Notes: a model not told the origin generated them from the letters alone. Counted from the first letter of the stretch, positions 29,066-41,736 are shown. The stretch: DNA of 64,000 nucleotides from Mycobacterium sp. OTB74 (GCF_029892685.1 NZ_JARXVD010000008.1:1-64000); one strand, 5' to 3'. A program made the numbers and translations.

Positions 29066-30394
29066 CTATCCCGCGGGTGCCGGTGCAGCCCACCGCCCGG
29101 ACAGCGCGCGCCAGCCGACGAACGCCAGACGCAGCACCAGGAAGGTGCTCAGCCCCGACCAAATCCCGGCCAGCCCCCAGCCGAACACCAGTGACAACCA
29201 GATCAGCGGCAGGAACCCGACGAGGGCGCTGATCAAGGTGGCGGTGCGCATGAAAGCGGCATCACCGGCCCCCAACAGCACGCCGTCCAGCGCGAAAACG
29301 ATTCCAGCGATAGGCAATTGGGCCACCATGAACCACCACGGAACGCCGATCTTGGCCTGTACCACCTGGTCGGTGGTGAACAACGCCGGCAGCACCGACG
29401 CCCCGAGCGCGAGCAGCGCTGCCAGCACCGTCGCCGCGACCAGGGAGAACAAGGTCACCCTGGCTGCCACCGAGGTGGCGGCCTTGGGCTGTCCGGCACC
29501 CAACGCTGCACCCACCAGCTGCTGTGCGGCGATCGCTAGCGAATCGAGCACCAGCGCAAGGAAATTCCACAGCTGCAGCACCACTTGGTGGGCCGCGACA
29601 GCCGCCGCGCCGAATCGCGCCGCGACCGCACCGGCGGAGATGAAGCAGACCTGGAACGCCAACGACCGCAAAACCAGGTCCCGGCCCAGCACCAACTGGG
29701 CGCGCAAAACGTCGGGCCGCGGCCGCAGCGACACCCGTTCGGACACCAGCGCTCTACAGAACAGCACGGCACCGATCCACTGCCCGACCAGGTTGGCCAC
29801 CGCCGACCCGGCCAGGCCCAGCCGCGGCAACCCCACCCAGCCGAACACCAGCAGCGGGCACAGCACCGCTGAAACCCCCACTCCGGCAAGCACATAATGC
29901 AGCGGGCGAGCGGTGTCCTGCACCCCGCGCAACCACCCGTTGCCCGCCATCGACACCAGGATCGCCGGCACCCCGACGATAGCGATGCGCAACCACACCA
30001 ACGCCGTCTCGGCGATCTGACCGGGCCCGGCCAGCGCTCGCAACAGCGGCACTGCGGCGGTCTGCACCACGGCAACGATCAGCAGACCGACCAGCATCGC
30101 GAGCCAGGTGGCCTGCACCCCTTCCCCAACAGCGGCGGCCCGGTCACCGGCGCCGTAGAAGCGGGCTGACCGCGACGTCGTGCCATAGGAAAGAAAGGTC
30201 AATTGTGAACTGACCATGCTCAGGACCAGCCCGCCAATGGCCAGACCAGCAAGTGGCAGCGCACCCAGCCGGCCAACCACCGCGGTATCGAACAGCAGAT
30301 AGATCGGTTCGGCCGCCAGCACACCGAGCGCCGGAAAGGCCAGCGCCGCAATGCGGCGGCCGGTCACCTGTCGCTCAGCTGTCACGACACGCAC
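29066..30394 (-). CDS. dinF: MATE-family efflux transporter (DinF-like)
   Basis: 442 aa with about 12 transmembrane helices in two halves, typical of MATE Na+/H+-drug antiporters. The N-terminal half has ALAFPALGVLAAEPIYLLFDTAVVGRLGALPLAGLAIGG and the second half starts near [28 protein letters not shown]. Substrates cannot be deduced. In M. tuberculosis dinF (Rv2836c) also follows nrnA. The gap to nrnA is 18 bp. Confidence 0.92.
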   Translation of the reverse strand: MRVVTAERQVTGRRIAALAFPALGVLAAEPIYLLFDTAVVGRLGALPLAGLAIGGLVLSMVSSQLTFLSYGTTSRSARFYGAGDRAAAVGEGVQATWLAMLVGLLIVAVVQTAAVPLLRALAGPGQIAETALVWLRIAIVGVPAILVSMAGNGWLRGVQDTARPLHYVLAGVGVSAVLCPLLVFGWVGLPRLGLAGSAVANLVGQWIGAVLFCRALVSERVSLRPRPDVLRAQLVLGRDLVLRSLAFQVCFISAGAVAARFGAAAVAAHQVVLQLWNFLALVLDSLAIAAQQLVGAALGAGQPKAATSVAARVTLFSLVAATVLAALLALGASVLPALFTTDQVVQAKIGVPWWFMVAQLPIAGIVFALDGVLLGAGDAAFMRTATLISALVGFLPLIWLSLVFGWGLAGIWSGLSTFLVLRLAFVGWRALSGRWAAPAPAG

Positions 30395-30412
30395 GCTAGC
30401 TGCAAAAAGGGG

Positions 30413-31892
<1,480 letters not shown>

Positions 31893-31895
31893 CGC

Positions 31896-34739
31896 TTAGG
31901 TACGAGCCTTCTCGACCAACTCGTACGTTTCGATGATGTCGCCTTCCTTGATGTCGTTGTACGTCAACGTCATACCGCACTCGTAGCCTTCGCGCACCTC
32001 GGTGGCGTCGTCCTTCTCGCGCTTGAGCGAGGACACCGTGAGGTTCTCGGCGATGACGATGTTGTCGCGCAGCAGGCGGGCCTTGGCGTTGCGCCGCATG
32101 ATGCCCGACTGCACGAGGCAACCGGCGATGTTGCCGACCTTGGACGACCGGAAGATGGCGCGGATCTCGGCGCGGCCGAGCTCCTTCTCCTCGTAGACCG
32201 GCTTGAGCATGCCCTTCAGAGCGCTCTCGATCTCGTCGATGGCCTGGTAGATCACCGAGTAGTACCGGATCTCGACGCCCTCGCGGTTGGCCAGCTCGGT
32301 GGCCTTGCCTTCTGCGCGGACGTTGAAGCCGATGATGATCGCGTCCGAGGCCGAGGCCAGGTTGACGTTGGTCTCGGTGACACCACCGACACCGCGGTCG
32401 ATAACGCGCAGCTCCACCTCGTCGTCGATCTGGATGCCCATGAGGGCCTCCTCGAGCGCCTCGACGGTGCCCGAGTTGTCGCCCTTGAGGATCAGGTTCA
32501 GCTGGCTGGTTTCCTTCAGCGCCGAATCCAGGTCTTCCAGGCTGATGCGCTTGCGGCTACGGGCGGCCAACGCGTTGCGCTTGCGCGCGCTGCGCCGGTC
32601 GGCGATCTGCCGGGCGATGCGGTCCTCGTCGACGACCAGGAAGTTGTCGCCGGCGCCGGGCACCGAGGTGAAACCGATGACCTGAACCGGACGCGACGGC
32701 AGCGCCTCTTCGACATCGTCGCCGTGCTCGTCGACCATGCGGCGGACGCGACCGTAGGCGTCGCCGGCGACCACCGAGTCACCGACGCGCAGCGTGCCGC
32801 GCTGGACCAGCACCGTGGCCACCGGGCCACGACCGCGGTCCAGGTGCGCCTCGATGGCCACACCCTGGGCCTCCATGTCGGGGTTGGCCCGCAGGTCCAG
32901 GGAGGCATCGGCGGTCAGCAGCACCGCTTCGAGCAGCGCGTCGATGTTGGTGCCCTGCTTGGCCGAGATGTCGACGAACATGGTGTCGCCGCCGTAGTCC
33001 TCGGCCACCAGGTTGTACTCGGTCAGCTGGGCCCGGATCTTGGCCGGATCGGCGCCTTCCTTATCGATCTTGTTGACCGCCACCACGATCGGCACATCAG
33101 CGGCCTGGGCGTGGTTGATGGCCTCAACGGTCTGCGGCATGACGCCGTCGTCCGCGGCGACCACCAGGATCGCGATATCGGTGGCCTTGGCACCGCGGGC
33201 ACGCATGGCGGTGAACGCCTCGTGACCCGGGGTGTCGATGAACGTCACCAGACGCTCATTGCCGTCCAGCTCGGTGAGCACCTGGTAGGCACCGATGTGC
33301 TGGGTGATGCCGCCCGCCTCGCCCTCGCGGACATTCGCCTTGCGGATGGTGTCCAGCAGTCGGGTCTTGCCGTGGTCGACGTGGCCCATGACGGTGACCA
33401 CCGGCGGCCGGCTGGCCAGGTCTTCCTCGTCGCCGGCGTCTTCGCCGTAGGTGAGGTCGAACGACTCGAGCAGCTCGCGGTCCTCGTCTTCCGGGGACAC
33501 GACCTGCACGACGTAGTTCATCTCGCTGCCCAGCAGCTCGAGGGTGTCATCGCCCACCGATTGGGTGGCGGTCACCATCTCGCCCAGGTTGAACAGCGCC
33601 TGCACCAACGAGGCCGGGTTGGCGTTGATCTTCTCGGCGAAGTCGCTCAGCGACGCGCCACGGGCCAGCCGGATGGTCTCGCCGTTGCCATGCGGCAACC
33701 GCACGCCACCGACGATCGGCGCCTGCATGTTCTCGTATTCGGCGCGTTTCGCCCGCTTCGACTTACGGCCACGACGGGGTGCGCCACCCGGACGCCCGAA
33801 GGCACCCGCGGCACCGCCGCGCTGACCGGGACGACCACCGCCACCACCGGGGCCACCGCCACCGGGAGCGCCACCGCCGCCACCCGGACGACCGCGGAAG
33901 CCACCACCAGCTGCGCCGGCACCGGCACCACCGCCGGCGCCACCGCCGCGGTAGTTACCGCCACCACCGGCACCGCCGGGACGGGGACCGCCTCCCGGAC
34001 GGGGACCACCGCCGGGGCCGGGACGCGGACCGCCTGGGCGGCCGGTCGCAGCGGGCCGTGCGCCGGGCGGACGCGGCGGCATGTTGCCGGGCGTGACGCC
34101 CGGACGGGGGCCGCCACCAGTACGGGGACCACCGGTGCCCGGACCCGGACGCGGCCCCTGCGGACGCGGGGCCGGGCGTTCAGCCGGCTGCTGCGACGAG
34201 AACGGATTGTTGCCGACCCGCGGGGCACGCGGTGCAGGCTTCGGAGCACCCGGACGCGGACCCGGAGTGGCCGGACGCGGCGTGGCCGGGGCAGGCGCCG
34301 GAGCCGCAGCTGCGGCGGGCGCAGCCGGCGCGACCGGAGCCTGCGGCTGCGGAGCAGCCGGCTTGGGCGCACCGGGCTTCGGACCCGAAGGGGCGGCCGG
34401 TGCAGCGGGTGCGGCCGGTGCGGACACCTCTGCCGCACGAGCGGGAGCGGGTGCCGGAGCCGGAGTAGGGGCCGTAGCCTGCGGCTGCGGAGCAGCCGGC
34501 TTGGGCGCACCGGGCTTCGGCCCACCAGACGGCGCCGCCCGCTTGGCTGCCGGAGCGGACGGGGCGGGAGCTGACTTGCCACCGCCGAATGCTTCGCGCA
34601 ACCGGCGCGCAACGGGTGCCTCCACGGTGGAGGACGCTGATTTGACGAACTCGCCCTGTTCGCTCAGTCGGGCGAGCACTTCCTTGCTGGTCACACCGAG
34701 TTCCTTGGCCAACTCGTGTACGCGTGCCTTACCTGCCAC
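31896..34739 (-). CDS. infB: translation initiation factor IF-2
   Basis: GTPase that positions initiator tRNA and joins subunits. 947 aa. IF2N ([25 protein letters not shown]) is followed by a long Pro/Ala/Gly/Arg-rich N-domain (about residues 50-330) with repeats. The G domain around residue 450 has [13 protein letters not shown], a [12 protein letters not shown] switch I, DTPGHEAF and VNKIDK. The beta-barrel domains and C1/C2 complete the family layout. The N-domain DNA contains an exact 44-bp direct repeat (34339-34382 and 34477-34520). Confidence 0.98.
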   Translation of the reverse strand: MAGKARVHELAKELGVTSKEVLARLSEQGEFVKSASSTVEAPVARRLREAFGGGKSAPAPSAPAAKRAAPSGGPKPGAPKPAAPQPQATAPTPAPAPAPARAAEVSAPAAPAAPAAPSGPKPGAPKPAAPQPQAPVAPAAPAAAAAPAPAPATPRPATPGPRPGAPKPAPRAPRVGNNPFSSQQPAERPAPRPQGPRPGPGTGGPRTGGGPRPGVTPGNMPPRPPGARPAATGRPGGPRPGPGGGPRPGGGPRPGGAGGGGNYRGGGAGGGAGAGAAGGGFRGRPGGGGGAPGGGGPGGGGGRPGQRGGAAGAFGRPGGAPRRGRKSKRAKRAEYENMQAPIVGGVRLPHGNGETIRLARGASLSDFAEKINANPASLVQALFNLGEMVTATQSVGDDTLELLGSEMNYVVQVVSPEDEDRELLESFDLTYGEDAGDEEDLASRPPVVTVMGHVDHGKTRLLDTIRKANVREGEAGGITQHIGAYQVLTELDGNERLVTFIDTPGHEAFTAMRARGAKATDIAILVVAADDGVMPQTVEAINHAQAADVPIVVAVNKIDKEGADPAKIRAQLTEYNLVAEDYGGDTMFVDISAKQGTNIDALLEAVLLTADASLDLRANPDMEAQGVAIEAHLDRGRGPVATVLVQRGTLRVGDSVVAGDAYGRVRRMVDEHGDDVEEALPSRPVQVIGFTSVPGAGDNFLVVDEDRIARQIADRRSARKRNALAARSRKRISLEDLDSALKETSQLNLILKGDNSGTVEALEEALMGIQIDDEVELRVIDRGVGGVTETNVNLASASDAIIIGFNVRAEGKATELANREGVEIRYYSVIYQAIDEIESALKGMLKPVYEEKELGRAEIRAIFRSSKVGNIAGCLVQSGIMRRNAKARLLRDNIVIAENLTVSSLKREKDDATEVREGYECGMTLTYNDIKEGDIIETYELVEKART
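34339..34520. repeat. 44-bp direct repeat inside the infB N-domain
   Basis: 34339-34382 and 34477-34520 are identical over 44 bp, offset 138 bp (46 codons, in frame). They encode the repeated Lys/Pro/Ala segment [12 protein letters not shown]. Unequal recombination here would change the length of the flexible N-domain without breaking the frame. Confidence 0.85.
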
Positions 34740-34815
34740 TTCTCTCCTCGTCGTGAGGCGACAGCGGTGGTGGGCCGCGCCTCGGGTTTAGCTATGACGC
34801 ATGGTCATCGGGACT

Positions 34816-35157
34816 TCACGGTGTGCTCATGTTCTTCGCTACCTGTTCTGGTTGCCGCGCTGGTTCGAGTCCGTTCAGGGATCTGACGAACTCTTCCACC
34901 GCGGAGGTGTCCGGCGAACCGGTGATGCGCAACGCTCGGGCGAATGCTCGCCGCCGAATTGCTGCATGGAGGCACTGCTGATCGGGATGCAACCACGCAC
35001 CCCGACCCGGCAGGTTACCCGCTGAGTCGACTGAAACGCCGCATTTGCCGTCCCTGTCGCACACAGCCGCCACCCGAAGCAGGTCGACGGCCAGCTCTCG
35101 CTTCCGACATCCGATACAGGTACGTACCGGGGCTGCCGAATTCTCGCGCTGGATCAC
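34816..35157 (-). CDS. ylxR: YlxR-family RNA-binding protein (DUF448)
   Basis: 113 aa. VIQRENSAAPVRTCIGCRKRELAVDLLRVAA is the YlxR signature, and GNLPGRGAWLHPDQQCLHAAIRRRAFARAL forms the basic nucleic-acid-binding part. The gene occupies the nusA-infB interval in most bacteria; the protein is described as RNA- or RNase P-associated. GTG 35157 was chosen from the conserved IQREN start. There are 103 bp from the nusA stop and 76 bp to infB. Confidence 0.92.
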   Translation of the reverse strand: MIQRENSAAPVRTCIGCRKRELAVDLLRVAAVCDRDGKCGVSVDSAGNLPGRGAWLHPDQQCLHAAIRRRAFARALRITGSPDTSAVEEFVRSLNGLEPARQPEQVAKNMSTP

Positions 35158-35260
35158 ACTGCAGTCTACCGTCAACGGCCGTCGGGACAGAATCGTGGTC
35201 GGCTTGGCACCCAGGTGCCGTTCTGGTACCGAGACAACGCCTCCCACCGGCGGTTTTCAG

Positions 35261-36289
35261 CTAACCGTCCCGGGTGGCTCCGCGGCCGTCGCCATGAGTA
35301 CCGTCGTCCGCATCACTTCGAATGTCGATACGCCACCCGGTGAGGCGGGCCGCCAGCCGGGCGTTCTGCCCTTCCTTGCCGATGGCCAGCGACAACTGGA
35401 AATCCGGTACCACCACGCGCGCGGCACGCTGCGCCTCGTCGATGACGGTCACCGAGACCACCTTGGCCGGCGACAACGCGTTGGCCACGAACTTCGCCGG
35501 GTCCTCGTCATAGTCGATGATGTCGATCTTCTCGCCCGACAGCTCGCTCATCACGTTGCGCACCCGCTGGCCCATCGGGCCGATGCAGGCACCCTTGGCG
35601 TTCAGCCCAGGCACCCGCGAGGCGACCGCGATCTTGGACCGATGCCCGGCCTCGCGGGCCACCGCGACGATTTCCACCGAATCGTCGGCGATCTCGGGAA
35701 CCTCCAGCGAGAACAACTTGCGCACCAGGTTCGGGTGGGTGCGCGACAACGTGATCACCGGCTCGCGGGCGCCGCGAGCGACCCCGACCACGTAACAGCG
35801 CACCCGGTCGCCGTGCACATAACTTTCACCGGGCACCTGCTCGGCAGCCGGGATGACGCCCTCGGATCCCTTGGCCTCAGTGCCGACCCGGACCACGACC
35901 AGGCCTCGGGCGTTGGCCCGGGCGTCGCGCTGGATCACGCCGGCGACGATGTCGCCTTCCCGGGCGGAGAACTCGCCGTAGTTCTTCTCGTTCTCGGCAT
36001 CGCGCAGCCGTTGCAGGATTACCTGACGCGCGGTGGTCGCCGCGATGCGGCCGAAACCCTCTGGGGTGTCGTCCCATTCGTGGATGACGTTGCCGTCGGC
36101 GTCGGTCTGCCGGGCGATCACCCGGACCATGCCCGACTTGCGGTCGATGTCGATGTACGCGTCCGGTTCGTGGCCCTCGGTATGCCGGTAGGCGGTCAGC
36201 AGTGCGGTCTTGATGGTGTCGACGACGACCTCGACACTGATCCCCTTGTCCGCCTCGATGGCATGCAGTGCCGCCATATCGATGTTCAT
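35261..36289 (-). CDS. nusA: transcription termination/antitermination factor NusA
   Basis: 342 aa. The N-terminal RNA-polymerase-binding domain ([30 protein letters not shown]) is followed by an S1 domain ([26 protein letters not shown]) and two KH domains ([50 protein letters not shown]). It is short because the C-terminal acidic repeats of E. coli NusA are absent, as usual in mycobacteria. Overlaps rimP by ATGA (36286-36289). Confidence 0.98.
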   Translation of the reverse strand: MNIDMAALHAIEADKGISVEVVVDTIKTALLTAYRHTEGHEPDAYIDIDRKSGMVRVIARQTDADGNVIHEWDDTPEGFGRIAATTARQVILQRLRDAENEKNYGEFSAREGDIVAGVIQRDARANARGLVVVRVGTEAKGSEGVIPAAEQVPGESYVHGDRVRCYVVGVARGAREPVITLSRTHPNLVRKLFSLEVPEIADDSVEIVAVAREAGHRSKIAVASRVPGLNAKGACIGPMGQRVRNVMSELSGEKIDIIDYDEDPAKFVANALSPAKVVSVTVIDEAQRAARVVVPDFQLSLAIGKEGQNARLAARLTGWRIDIRSDADDGTHGDGRGATRDG

Positions 36290-36858
36290 CGGTCGGCCTC
36301 CTCTCCGTTCACGTCCGTCGCACTATCCACACCCGCCAGCTCCAACTCACGGCGATTGGGTGGTGAAAACTCCACCTGTACAACAGCTTTCGTAATATCT
36401 GCGATTTCCACCCGACGGACCGACAACCGGCCGCGGTCGGCGATCACGAGGTCGACGTGCACACCGTCCGAGGTCCCGAGACGGGCGCTCAGCGCGGCAC
36501 CGTCGGCCAGGGTCACCTCGACCTTGCGGCCGTGTGCGCGCCGGAAATGGGTACCGGTGGTCAGCGGCCGATCCACCCCCGGCGAAGTCACTTCCAGCAC
36601 GTAAGGGACGGTTTCCGCGTCATAGCGGTCCAGCAGCTCTGACGCGGTGCGCGACAGATCCGCGACAACATCCAGATCCAGACCGTCGTCCCCGTCGGCA
36701 ACGACGACGATCCGCGGCGGCTTGGCGCCGGCCTCCACCCGCACGTCCTCGATGTCATAACCGGAATCCGCGAATGGCCCCGTGAGTAGCTCAAGCACCT
36801 GACCCTGGGTCGGTAACCGGCTAGGCGGCAGCGGACTTTCCGGCGTCTCCCGGGGCAC
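36286..36858 (-). CDS. rimP: ribosome maturation factor RimP
   Basis: 190 aa. [22 protein letters not shown], the characteristic [45 protein letters not shown] (the most conserved family motif) and a C-terminal SH3-like domain are visible. Needed for 30S assembly. First gene of the rimP-nusA-ylxR-infB-rbfA-nrnA operon; its promoter must lie in 36859-37004, shared with the divergent lipoprotein gene. Confidence 0.96.
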   Translation of the reverse strand: MPRETPESPLPPSRLPTQGQVLELLTGPFADSGYDIEDVRVEAGAKPPRIVVVADGDDGLDLDVVADLSRTASELLDRYDAETVPYVLEVTSPGVDRPLTTGTHFRRAHGRKVEVTLADGAALSARLGTSDGVHVDLVIADRGRLSVRRVEIADITKAVVQVEFSPPNRRELELAGVDSATDVNGEEADR

Positions 36859-37004
36859 GGCGAGCTCCTCATCTTGAGTTGTGCGGGTCTGGACAGGCCC
36901 CCAAAAGGGCGAAATCCAGTGTCAACGATACGCCAGCAATGCAGTGGCTATTGCCGAACGCACCGCGCGTCCGCGCGGCGCCGTGGCAATGGCAGGATGT
37001 GGCT

Positions 37005-37532
37005 GTGCCGAACGCCGAAACCACCGTCAGCAGACGGCGCGTCCTGATCGGTGCGGCAGCCCTGGCCCTTGCCGGCGGCACGGTGTCGGCCTGTTCGACG
37101 CCGCCTCAACGCGATCCCGCCCTCGATGCGCTACAGGGCCAGCTACAACAGGCCCGCAACGACAGCCAGCTTGCCGCCACCGCAGCCAGCGCCGCACCGC
37201 CGAAACTCGCGCCCGCACTGACGGCGGTCGCCTCGATTCGTGACGCCCACGCCCAAGCGTTGTCCGACGAGCTCAGCCGCATCGGAGGCGCAGCCCAGGC
37301 CGCGTCGAGCACCGCATCGAGCACTCCGGCCGCGGCGACCGGAACTGCCACCTCCGCGGTACCGACCACACCCCCAACCCCGCAGGACGTCATCACCGCC
37401 CTGCAACAGTCCGCGGACAGCGCTGCGCACGTCGCCTCAGGTCTGTCCGGTTATCCGGCCGGGCTGTTGGCATCGATCGCGGCGGCGTGTACCGCTGCAT
37501 TCACCGTCACCCTCGGCGGGAGGCCTTCATGA
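37005..37532 (+). CDS. Tat-exported lipoprotein of unknown function
   Basis: 175 aa from GTG 37005, with AGGA 7 nt upstream. The N-terminus SRRRVLIGAAALALAGGTVSACS combines a twin-arginine motif and a lipobox (VSAC), so it is probably a Tat-dependent lipoprotein. The rest is Ala/Ser/Thr-rich and helical (ALDALQGQLQQARNDSQLAA...). It overlaps the next gene by 4 bp (ATGA, 37529-37532), as in the Rv2843-Rv2844 pair. The partner has a ferritin-like fold, so the two may act together at the envelope. Confidence 0.8.
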   Translation: MPNAETTVSRRRVLIGAAALALAGGTVSACSTPPQRDPALDALQGQLQQARNDSQLAATAASAAPPKLAPALTAVASIRDAHAQALSDELSRIGGAAQAASSTASSTPAAATGTATSAVPTTPPTPQDVITALQQSADSAAHVASGLSGYPAGLLASIAAACTAAFTVTLGGRPS

Positions 37533-37996
37533 CCAGCCCGCACCCCTCCTCGTCGCGCCCCGCCAGCCCGGCCGATGCCGCGTTATTCGATGCGATCAAC
37601 GCCGAACACGGCACCATTTACGGATACGGGCTGGTCTCGGCGCACACCAGCCCCGACGTCAACGACCTGGTGGCCGACGCGCTGGCCCAGCACCGCGACC
37701 ACCGCGAGGCCGGGATTGCCGCCCTGGCAGCCAGGTCGATTCCGGCGCCGTTGCCCGCCGCGGGCTACCAGTTGCCGTTCGAGGTGGACAACCCAACTGA
37801 CGCAGCCAAAGCAGCGATACGCATGGAAGAGGACACGGCCGCCGCCTGGCGCGCTGTCGTCGAACAGGCCGGCACCAACGAGGACCGCGCCCTGGCAGTC
37901 AAAGCCCTCACCGACTGCGCGGTGCTGGCCGCCCGCTGGCGCCAGGTGCTCGGCCTCACGCCCAACACCGTGGCGTTCCCTGGCGGTACCGAGTAG
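37529..37996 (+). CDS. DUF4439 ferritin-like protein
   Basis: 155 aa. AADAALFDAINAEHGTIYGYGLVSAH and the helix ALAQHRDHREAGIAAL contain the Glu/His pattern of a ferritin-like four-helix bundle; RMEEDTAAAWRAVVEQA and DCAVLAARWRQVLG are the remaining helices. DUF4439 is an actinobacterial family of unknown role. ATG 37529 overlaps the upstream lipoprotein stop. The gene ends 10 bp before the convergent proS stop. Confidence 0.82.
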   Translation: MTSPHPSSSRPASPADAALFDAINAEHGTIYGYGLVSAHTSPDVNDLVADALAQHRDHREAGIAALAARSIPAPLPAAGYQLPFEVDNPTDAAKAAIRMEEDTAAAWRAVVEQAGTNEDRALAVKALTDCAVLAARWRQVLGLTPNTVAFPGGTE

Positions 37997-38006
37997 CCGG
38001 CCGGGG

Positions 38007-39749
38007 CTACCCGGCCAGCTTGGCGGCAATCGCAGCCGAAAGTCCCTCGACCGGGAGTCCGGTCTTCTCACCGCTGAACCGGTTGCGCAGCTCGACGGTG
38101 CCGTCGGCCCAGCCGCGGCCCACCACCACGATCCACGGCACACCCAGCAACTCGGCGTCCTTGAACTTCACGCCGGGCGATGACGTCCGGTCATCGAGCA
38201 GAACGTCCACGCCGAGGCGGTCCAGTTCACCGGCCAGTTCGGTGGCACCGGCACGGGCCTGCTCGTCCTTGTTGGCGATCACAAGGTGCACGTCGAACGG
38301 CGACACCGATGCCGGCCAGCGCAGACCGAATTCGTCGTGATGCTGCTCGGCGATCACCGCGACCAATCGGGACACCCCGATGCCGTACGAGCCCATGGTC
38401 AGGCGCACCGGCTTGCCGTTCTCACCGAGGACGTCGGCGCTGAAGGCGTCGGTGTACTTGCGACCCAGCTGGAAGACGTGGCCGATCTCGATTCCACGCG
38501 CGGAAACCAGAGGTCCGGCGCCGTCGGGCGACGGGTCACCGTCGCGGACGTCGGCGGCCTCGATGGTGCCGTCCGGGGTGAAGTCGCGACCAGCGACCAG
38601 GCCGACCACATGCTTGCCCTTCTCGTCCGCGCCCGTGATCCAACTCGTGCCATCAACCACGCGAGGGTCGACCAGGTAGCGAACTCCGTTGGCCAGCAAC
38701 GCTTTCGGGCCGATGTAACCCTTCACCAGGAACGGGTACTTGGCGAAGTCGGCGTCATCGATCATGGCGTACTCGACCGGGTCCAGCGCGGCCCCGAGTC
38801 GCTTGTCGTCCACTTCACGGTCGCCGGGCACACCGATGGCCAGCAGTTCCCACTCCCCGCCCGGCTGGCGCACCTTGAGCAGCACGTTCTTGAGGGTGTC
38901 GGCTGCGGTGACCTCGCCATCCAGCGCGCCGTTGGCCCAATCGACCAGAGTTGCGATGGTGGGGGTGTCGCCGGTGTCGTGCACGGTCGCCTCGGGCCGG
39001 CCATCGATCGGTAGCGCATCGGGTCGCGCGGTGATAACTGCCTCGACGTTTGCCGCGTAGCCGGACTGCACGCAGCGCACGAAGGTGTCCTCACCGACCT
39101 CGCTCTCGGCCAGGAACTCTTCGGAGGCACTGCCACCCATGGCGCCCGACACCGCCGAAACGATGACGTATTTCACCGCAAGCCGATCGAAGATCCGTTG
39201 GTAGGCCTCACGGTGCGCCTCATAGGCGTCCTTGAGCCCGCTGTCATCGATGTCGAACGAGTACGAGTCCTTCATGATGAACTCGCGCCCGCGCAGGATG
39301 CCGGCCCGCGGCCGCGCCTCGTCGCGGTACTTGGTCTGAATCTGGTACAGCCGCAACGGGAAGTCCTTGTACGACGAGTACTCCCCCTTGACCGTCAGGG
39401 TGAAGAACTCCTCGTGGGTGGGGCCCAGCATGTAGTCGTTGTCGCGGCGGTCCTTGAGCCGAAACACCCCGTCGCCGTATTCGGTCCACCGGTTGGTGGC
39501 CTCGTACGGGGCCTTCGGGAGCAGCGCCGGGAACAGAATCTCTTGTGCGCCAATGGCGTTCATCTCGCTACGGACGATGCCCTCGATCTTGCGCAGTACC
39601 TTCAGGCCAAGTGGCAGCCAACTGTAGAGGCCGGGGGCGATGGGCCGGACGTAGCCGGCCCGGATCAGAAGTTTGTGGCTTGGCACTTCGGCGTCGGCCG
39701 GGTCGTCGCGCAGGGTTCGCAGAAACAGCTCGGACATGCGGGTGATCAC
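38007..39749 (-). CDS. proS: prolyl-tRNA synthetase
   Basis: 580-aa class II aminoacyl-tRNA synthetase of the bacterial type, with an inserted editing domain. Motif 1 region [21 protein letters not shown], motif 2 [26 protein letters not shown], motif 3 [14 protein letters not shown], the editing domain ([17 protein letters not shown]...) and an anticodon-binding C-terminus ([35 protein letters not shown]) are all visible. GTG 39749 gives the conserved [21 protein letters not shown] start. Confidence 0.98.
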   Translation of the reverse strand: MITRMSELFLRTLRDDPADAEVPSHKLLIRAGYVRPIAPGLYSWLPLGLKVLRKIEGIVRSEMNAIGAQEILFPALLPKAPYEATNRWTEYGDGVFRLKDRRDNDYMLGPTHEEFFTLTVKGEYSSYKDFPLRLYQIQTKYRDEARPRAGILRGREFIMKDSYSFDIDDSGLKDAYEAHREAYQRIFDRLAVKYVIVSAVSGAMGGSASEEFLAESEVGEDTFVRCVQSGYAANVEAVITARPDALPIDGRPEATVHDTGDTPTIATLVDWANGALDGEVTAADTLKNVLLKVRQPGGEWELLAIGVPGDREVDDKRLGAALDPVEYAMIDDADFAKYPFLVKGYIGPKALLANGVRYLVDPRVVDGTSWITGADEKGKHVVGLVAGRDFTPDGTIEAADVRDGDPSPDGAGPLVSARGIEIGHVFQLGRKYTDAFSADVLGENGKPVRLTMGSYGIGVSRLVAVIAEQHHDEFGLRWPASVSPFDVHLVIANKDEQARAGATELAGELDRLGVDVLLDDRTSSPGVKFKDAELLGVPWIVVVGRGWADGTVELRNRFSGEKTGLPVEGLSAAIAAKLAG

Positions 39750-39774
39750 AGCCGACCACCTTATCGAGCCACCT

Positions 39775-39800
39775 GGGGCGAGCGAAGCGACGGGGGAATT
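39775..39800. repeat. dispersed short repeat GGGGCGAGCGAAGCGACGGG
   Basis: This copy lies 25 bp upstream of proS and continues GGAAT. The same sequence occurs three times in opposite orientation inside the chelatase gene (47963-48052), and a related form (GGCGAGCGACGCGACGGGA) is at 2301-2319 before the dienelactone hydrolase gene. It looks like a family of mini-repeats scattered in the genome. Confidence 0.6.
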
Positions 39801-39842
39801 TACCGCTGGCCGGCCTGCATCACGGTCGGCAGGATCACATCA

Positions 39843-40262
39843 TCAGTGCAATTGCTGCTCGACAACCTTCTCGTAGGCACCCCGGCCCTCGACCGGCACT
39901 GACGGCTTGAACTGCAACACTAAGTTCTCGGCCTGGTAGGTGCCGGACATGGTGCCCGTGTACTCCTCAGCCGCCCCGGTGGTGGAGAACCGGAACACCG
40001 AGACACTGTCCGTGTCGATCGCCTCGACACATTTGATGTCGGGGCACTTCTGGCTGGTCACATCGTGGGAGTTGGCCACGCCCAGTCCGGCTGACGCCAG
40101 GTCACGCACCAATTCGGCGGCAGTGACGTTGTTCAGAATGGGCACGCCGGACAGCGCACCGGCCTGCGGCCCCGGCGCCGGTGGCCGTTGGCATGCGGTC
40201 AGCAACGTGGCAGCACCTACTGCAGTGACGATGATCAGGCGGCGCCAGTGCTGTCCAGTCAT
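39843..40262 (-). CDS. mycobacterial lipoprotein, unknown function
   Basis: 139 aa. The signal peptide RRLIIVTAVGAATLLTAC ends in a lipobox (LLTAC, Cys about residue 24). The mature domain has GVPILNNVTAAELVRDLASAGLGV, CPDIKCVEAIDTDSVSVFRF and a final ENLVLQFKPSVPVEGRGAYEKVVEQQL. CPDIKC and the aromatic strands suggest a small alpha/beta envelope domain. No enzyme motif. Confidence 0.82.
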   Translation of the reverse strand: MTGQHWRRLIIVTAVGAATLLTACQRPPAPGPQAGALSGVPILNNVTAAELVRDLASAGLGVANSHDVTSQKCPDIKCVEAIDTDSVSVFRFSTTGAAEEYTGTMSGTYQAENLVLQFKPSVPVEGRGAYEKVVEQQLH

Positions 40263-40374
40263 GCACCATGCATAGCACTGTTGTCTGATGGCGCGGCAGA
40301 GACTCCAGCCGATCGACGAATATCGTTGTGCTGCTTAGTGGTTGACCGATCGACCGAAGAACTCGGCCCGCCGG

Positions 40375-41736
40375 TTACAGCTTGGCGCCAGCCCGCTTGA
40401 CCGCAGGCGCACCCGGCGAACCCAGCACTCCGCCGATCCAAGGCAGCGAGTCGGCGAACGCCTCGGCGGCGAAGGGCCAGTCGTGCAGACCCGGCAGGCT
40501 GCGGATCTCACCGTCGATGCCGTTGCGTTCACCGACCGCGCAGAGCGTCCCCGCGGCGATGTCCTGGCCCTCCGGGTTCGCGACGGCGTCGTGAGGTGCG
40601 CCGGGTGTCGGCGCGGTGCACGTCTGGCCGGTACCGGGTACCTCGAAAAGGGCCGAGACGCCGTCGTAGTGGCCGTGCTGCTCCATCACCGTGCTCGGGT
40701 CGAATTCCGCCCATTTCGCCGCGTCGCCGCCGTAGAGCCGGGTGATGGTCTGCGACCGGCTGCCCAGGTTGGGACTCAGGTCCCCAGCGATATCGACGAA
40801 GGCGCTGAACAGGTCGGGACGGCGCGCGGTCAGCTGTACCGCGCAGGTGCCACCCATTGACCAACCGACAATCCCCCACTGCTTCGCGCGGGGACTGACC
40901 CCGAAATTCGAGATCATGTACGGCACGACCTCTTTGGTCAGGTGCGCCGAGGCGTTGCCGCGAGCGCCGTTCACGCATTCGGTGTCGTTGTCGAAGGACC
41001 CGGTGGCGTCGACGAACACGAACACCGGCGAGTTCCCGTCATGGGCGGCGGCGAACTTGTCGATGGTCGCCTTTGCGTTGCCTGCCCAGATCCAGTCCGA
41101 CGGGGTGTTCAGTTCCGAGCCGATCATCATCACCGTGGGCAGCTGCGGAGGCGGGTTGGTGGCGAACCACGCCGGCGGCAGGTAGACCAGCTCGGCCCGG
41201 TGCTCGAAATTCGATTCATCGGAGCTGATGGTGACCGGCAGCATCACTCCGCGGTCCGGCCGAATCCCCTTGAGCTGCATGGCCGTCACCGACCAGCGAT
41301 CGACTTCGTCGGGCACCTTGCCCACGGTCAGCTTGTTCCAGGCGACATACGGCGTCGGGAAGTAGCCGACCCAGATGTTGAGCACCAGCAACATGCACAG
41401 CGCACATGACGGCACCGCCAACAGACTGAGGCCGCGTTTGCGCCAACTGCCACCACTCCAGCCCAGGACCACCAGACTCGCGGCCACACCGCACAAGGCC
41501 GTCCAGCCCCACAGACTCAGCGGCGCCGGACTGCCCGCGATGCCGAGCGAGGTGATGTACCGGTACAGCGCGAAGGCGAGTGCGGCGCCTGCGGCGAGGG
41601 CGATCGGAACTCGCCGAAGATGCCAGTCTCGGGATCGCCGGCCGACCGCGAAACCGAGGATGACCAGACTTATCAGCTGTATGGACACCGGCAACCAGCC
41701 GTCGGTCAACGACGCTTGTGTCAGGAATTGGCCCAT
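40375..41736 (-). CDS. membrane-anchored esterase of the FbpA/antigen-85-like alpha/beta hydrolase family
   Basis: 453 aa. The N-terminal third has four transmembrane helices (about residues 15-32, 45-62, 75-92 and 104-122). The extracytoplasmic C-terminal alpha/beta hydrolase domain follows: PVFVFVDATGSFDNDTECVNGARGN, nucleophile elbow GIVGWSMGGTCAVQL, and a late His in LPGLHDWPFAAEAF. The esterase-D/mycolyltransferase-like fold suggests acyl transfer or hydrolysis at the cell envelope; the substrate is unknown. Confidence 0.85.
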   Translation of the reverse strand: MGQFLTQASLTDGWLPVSIQLISLVILGFAVGRRSRDWHLRRVPIALAAGAALAFALYRYITSLGIAGSPAPLSLWGWTALCGVAASLVVLGWSGGSWRKRGLSLLAVPSCALCMLLVLNIWVGYFPTPYVAWNKLTVGKVPDEVDRWSVTAMQLKGIRPDRGVMLPVTISSDESNFEHRAELVYLPPAWFATNPPPQLPTVMMIGSELNTPSDWIWAGNAKATIDKFAAAHDGNSPVFVFVDATGSFDNDTECVNGARGNASAHLTKEVVPYMISNFGVSPRAKQWGIVGWSMGGTCAVQLTARRPDLFSAFVDIAGDLSPNLGSRSQTITRLYGGDAAKWAEFDPSTVMEQHGHYDGVSALFEVPGTGQTCTAPTPGAPHDAVANPEGQDIAAGTLCAVGERNGIDGEIRSLPGLHDWPFAAEAFADSLPWIGGVLGSPGAPAVKRAGAKL

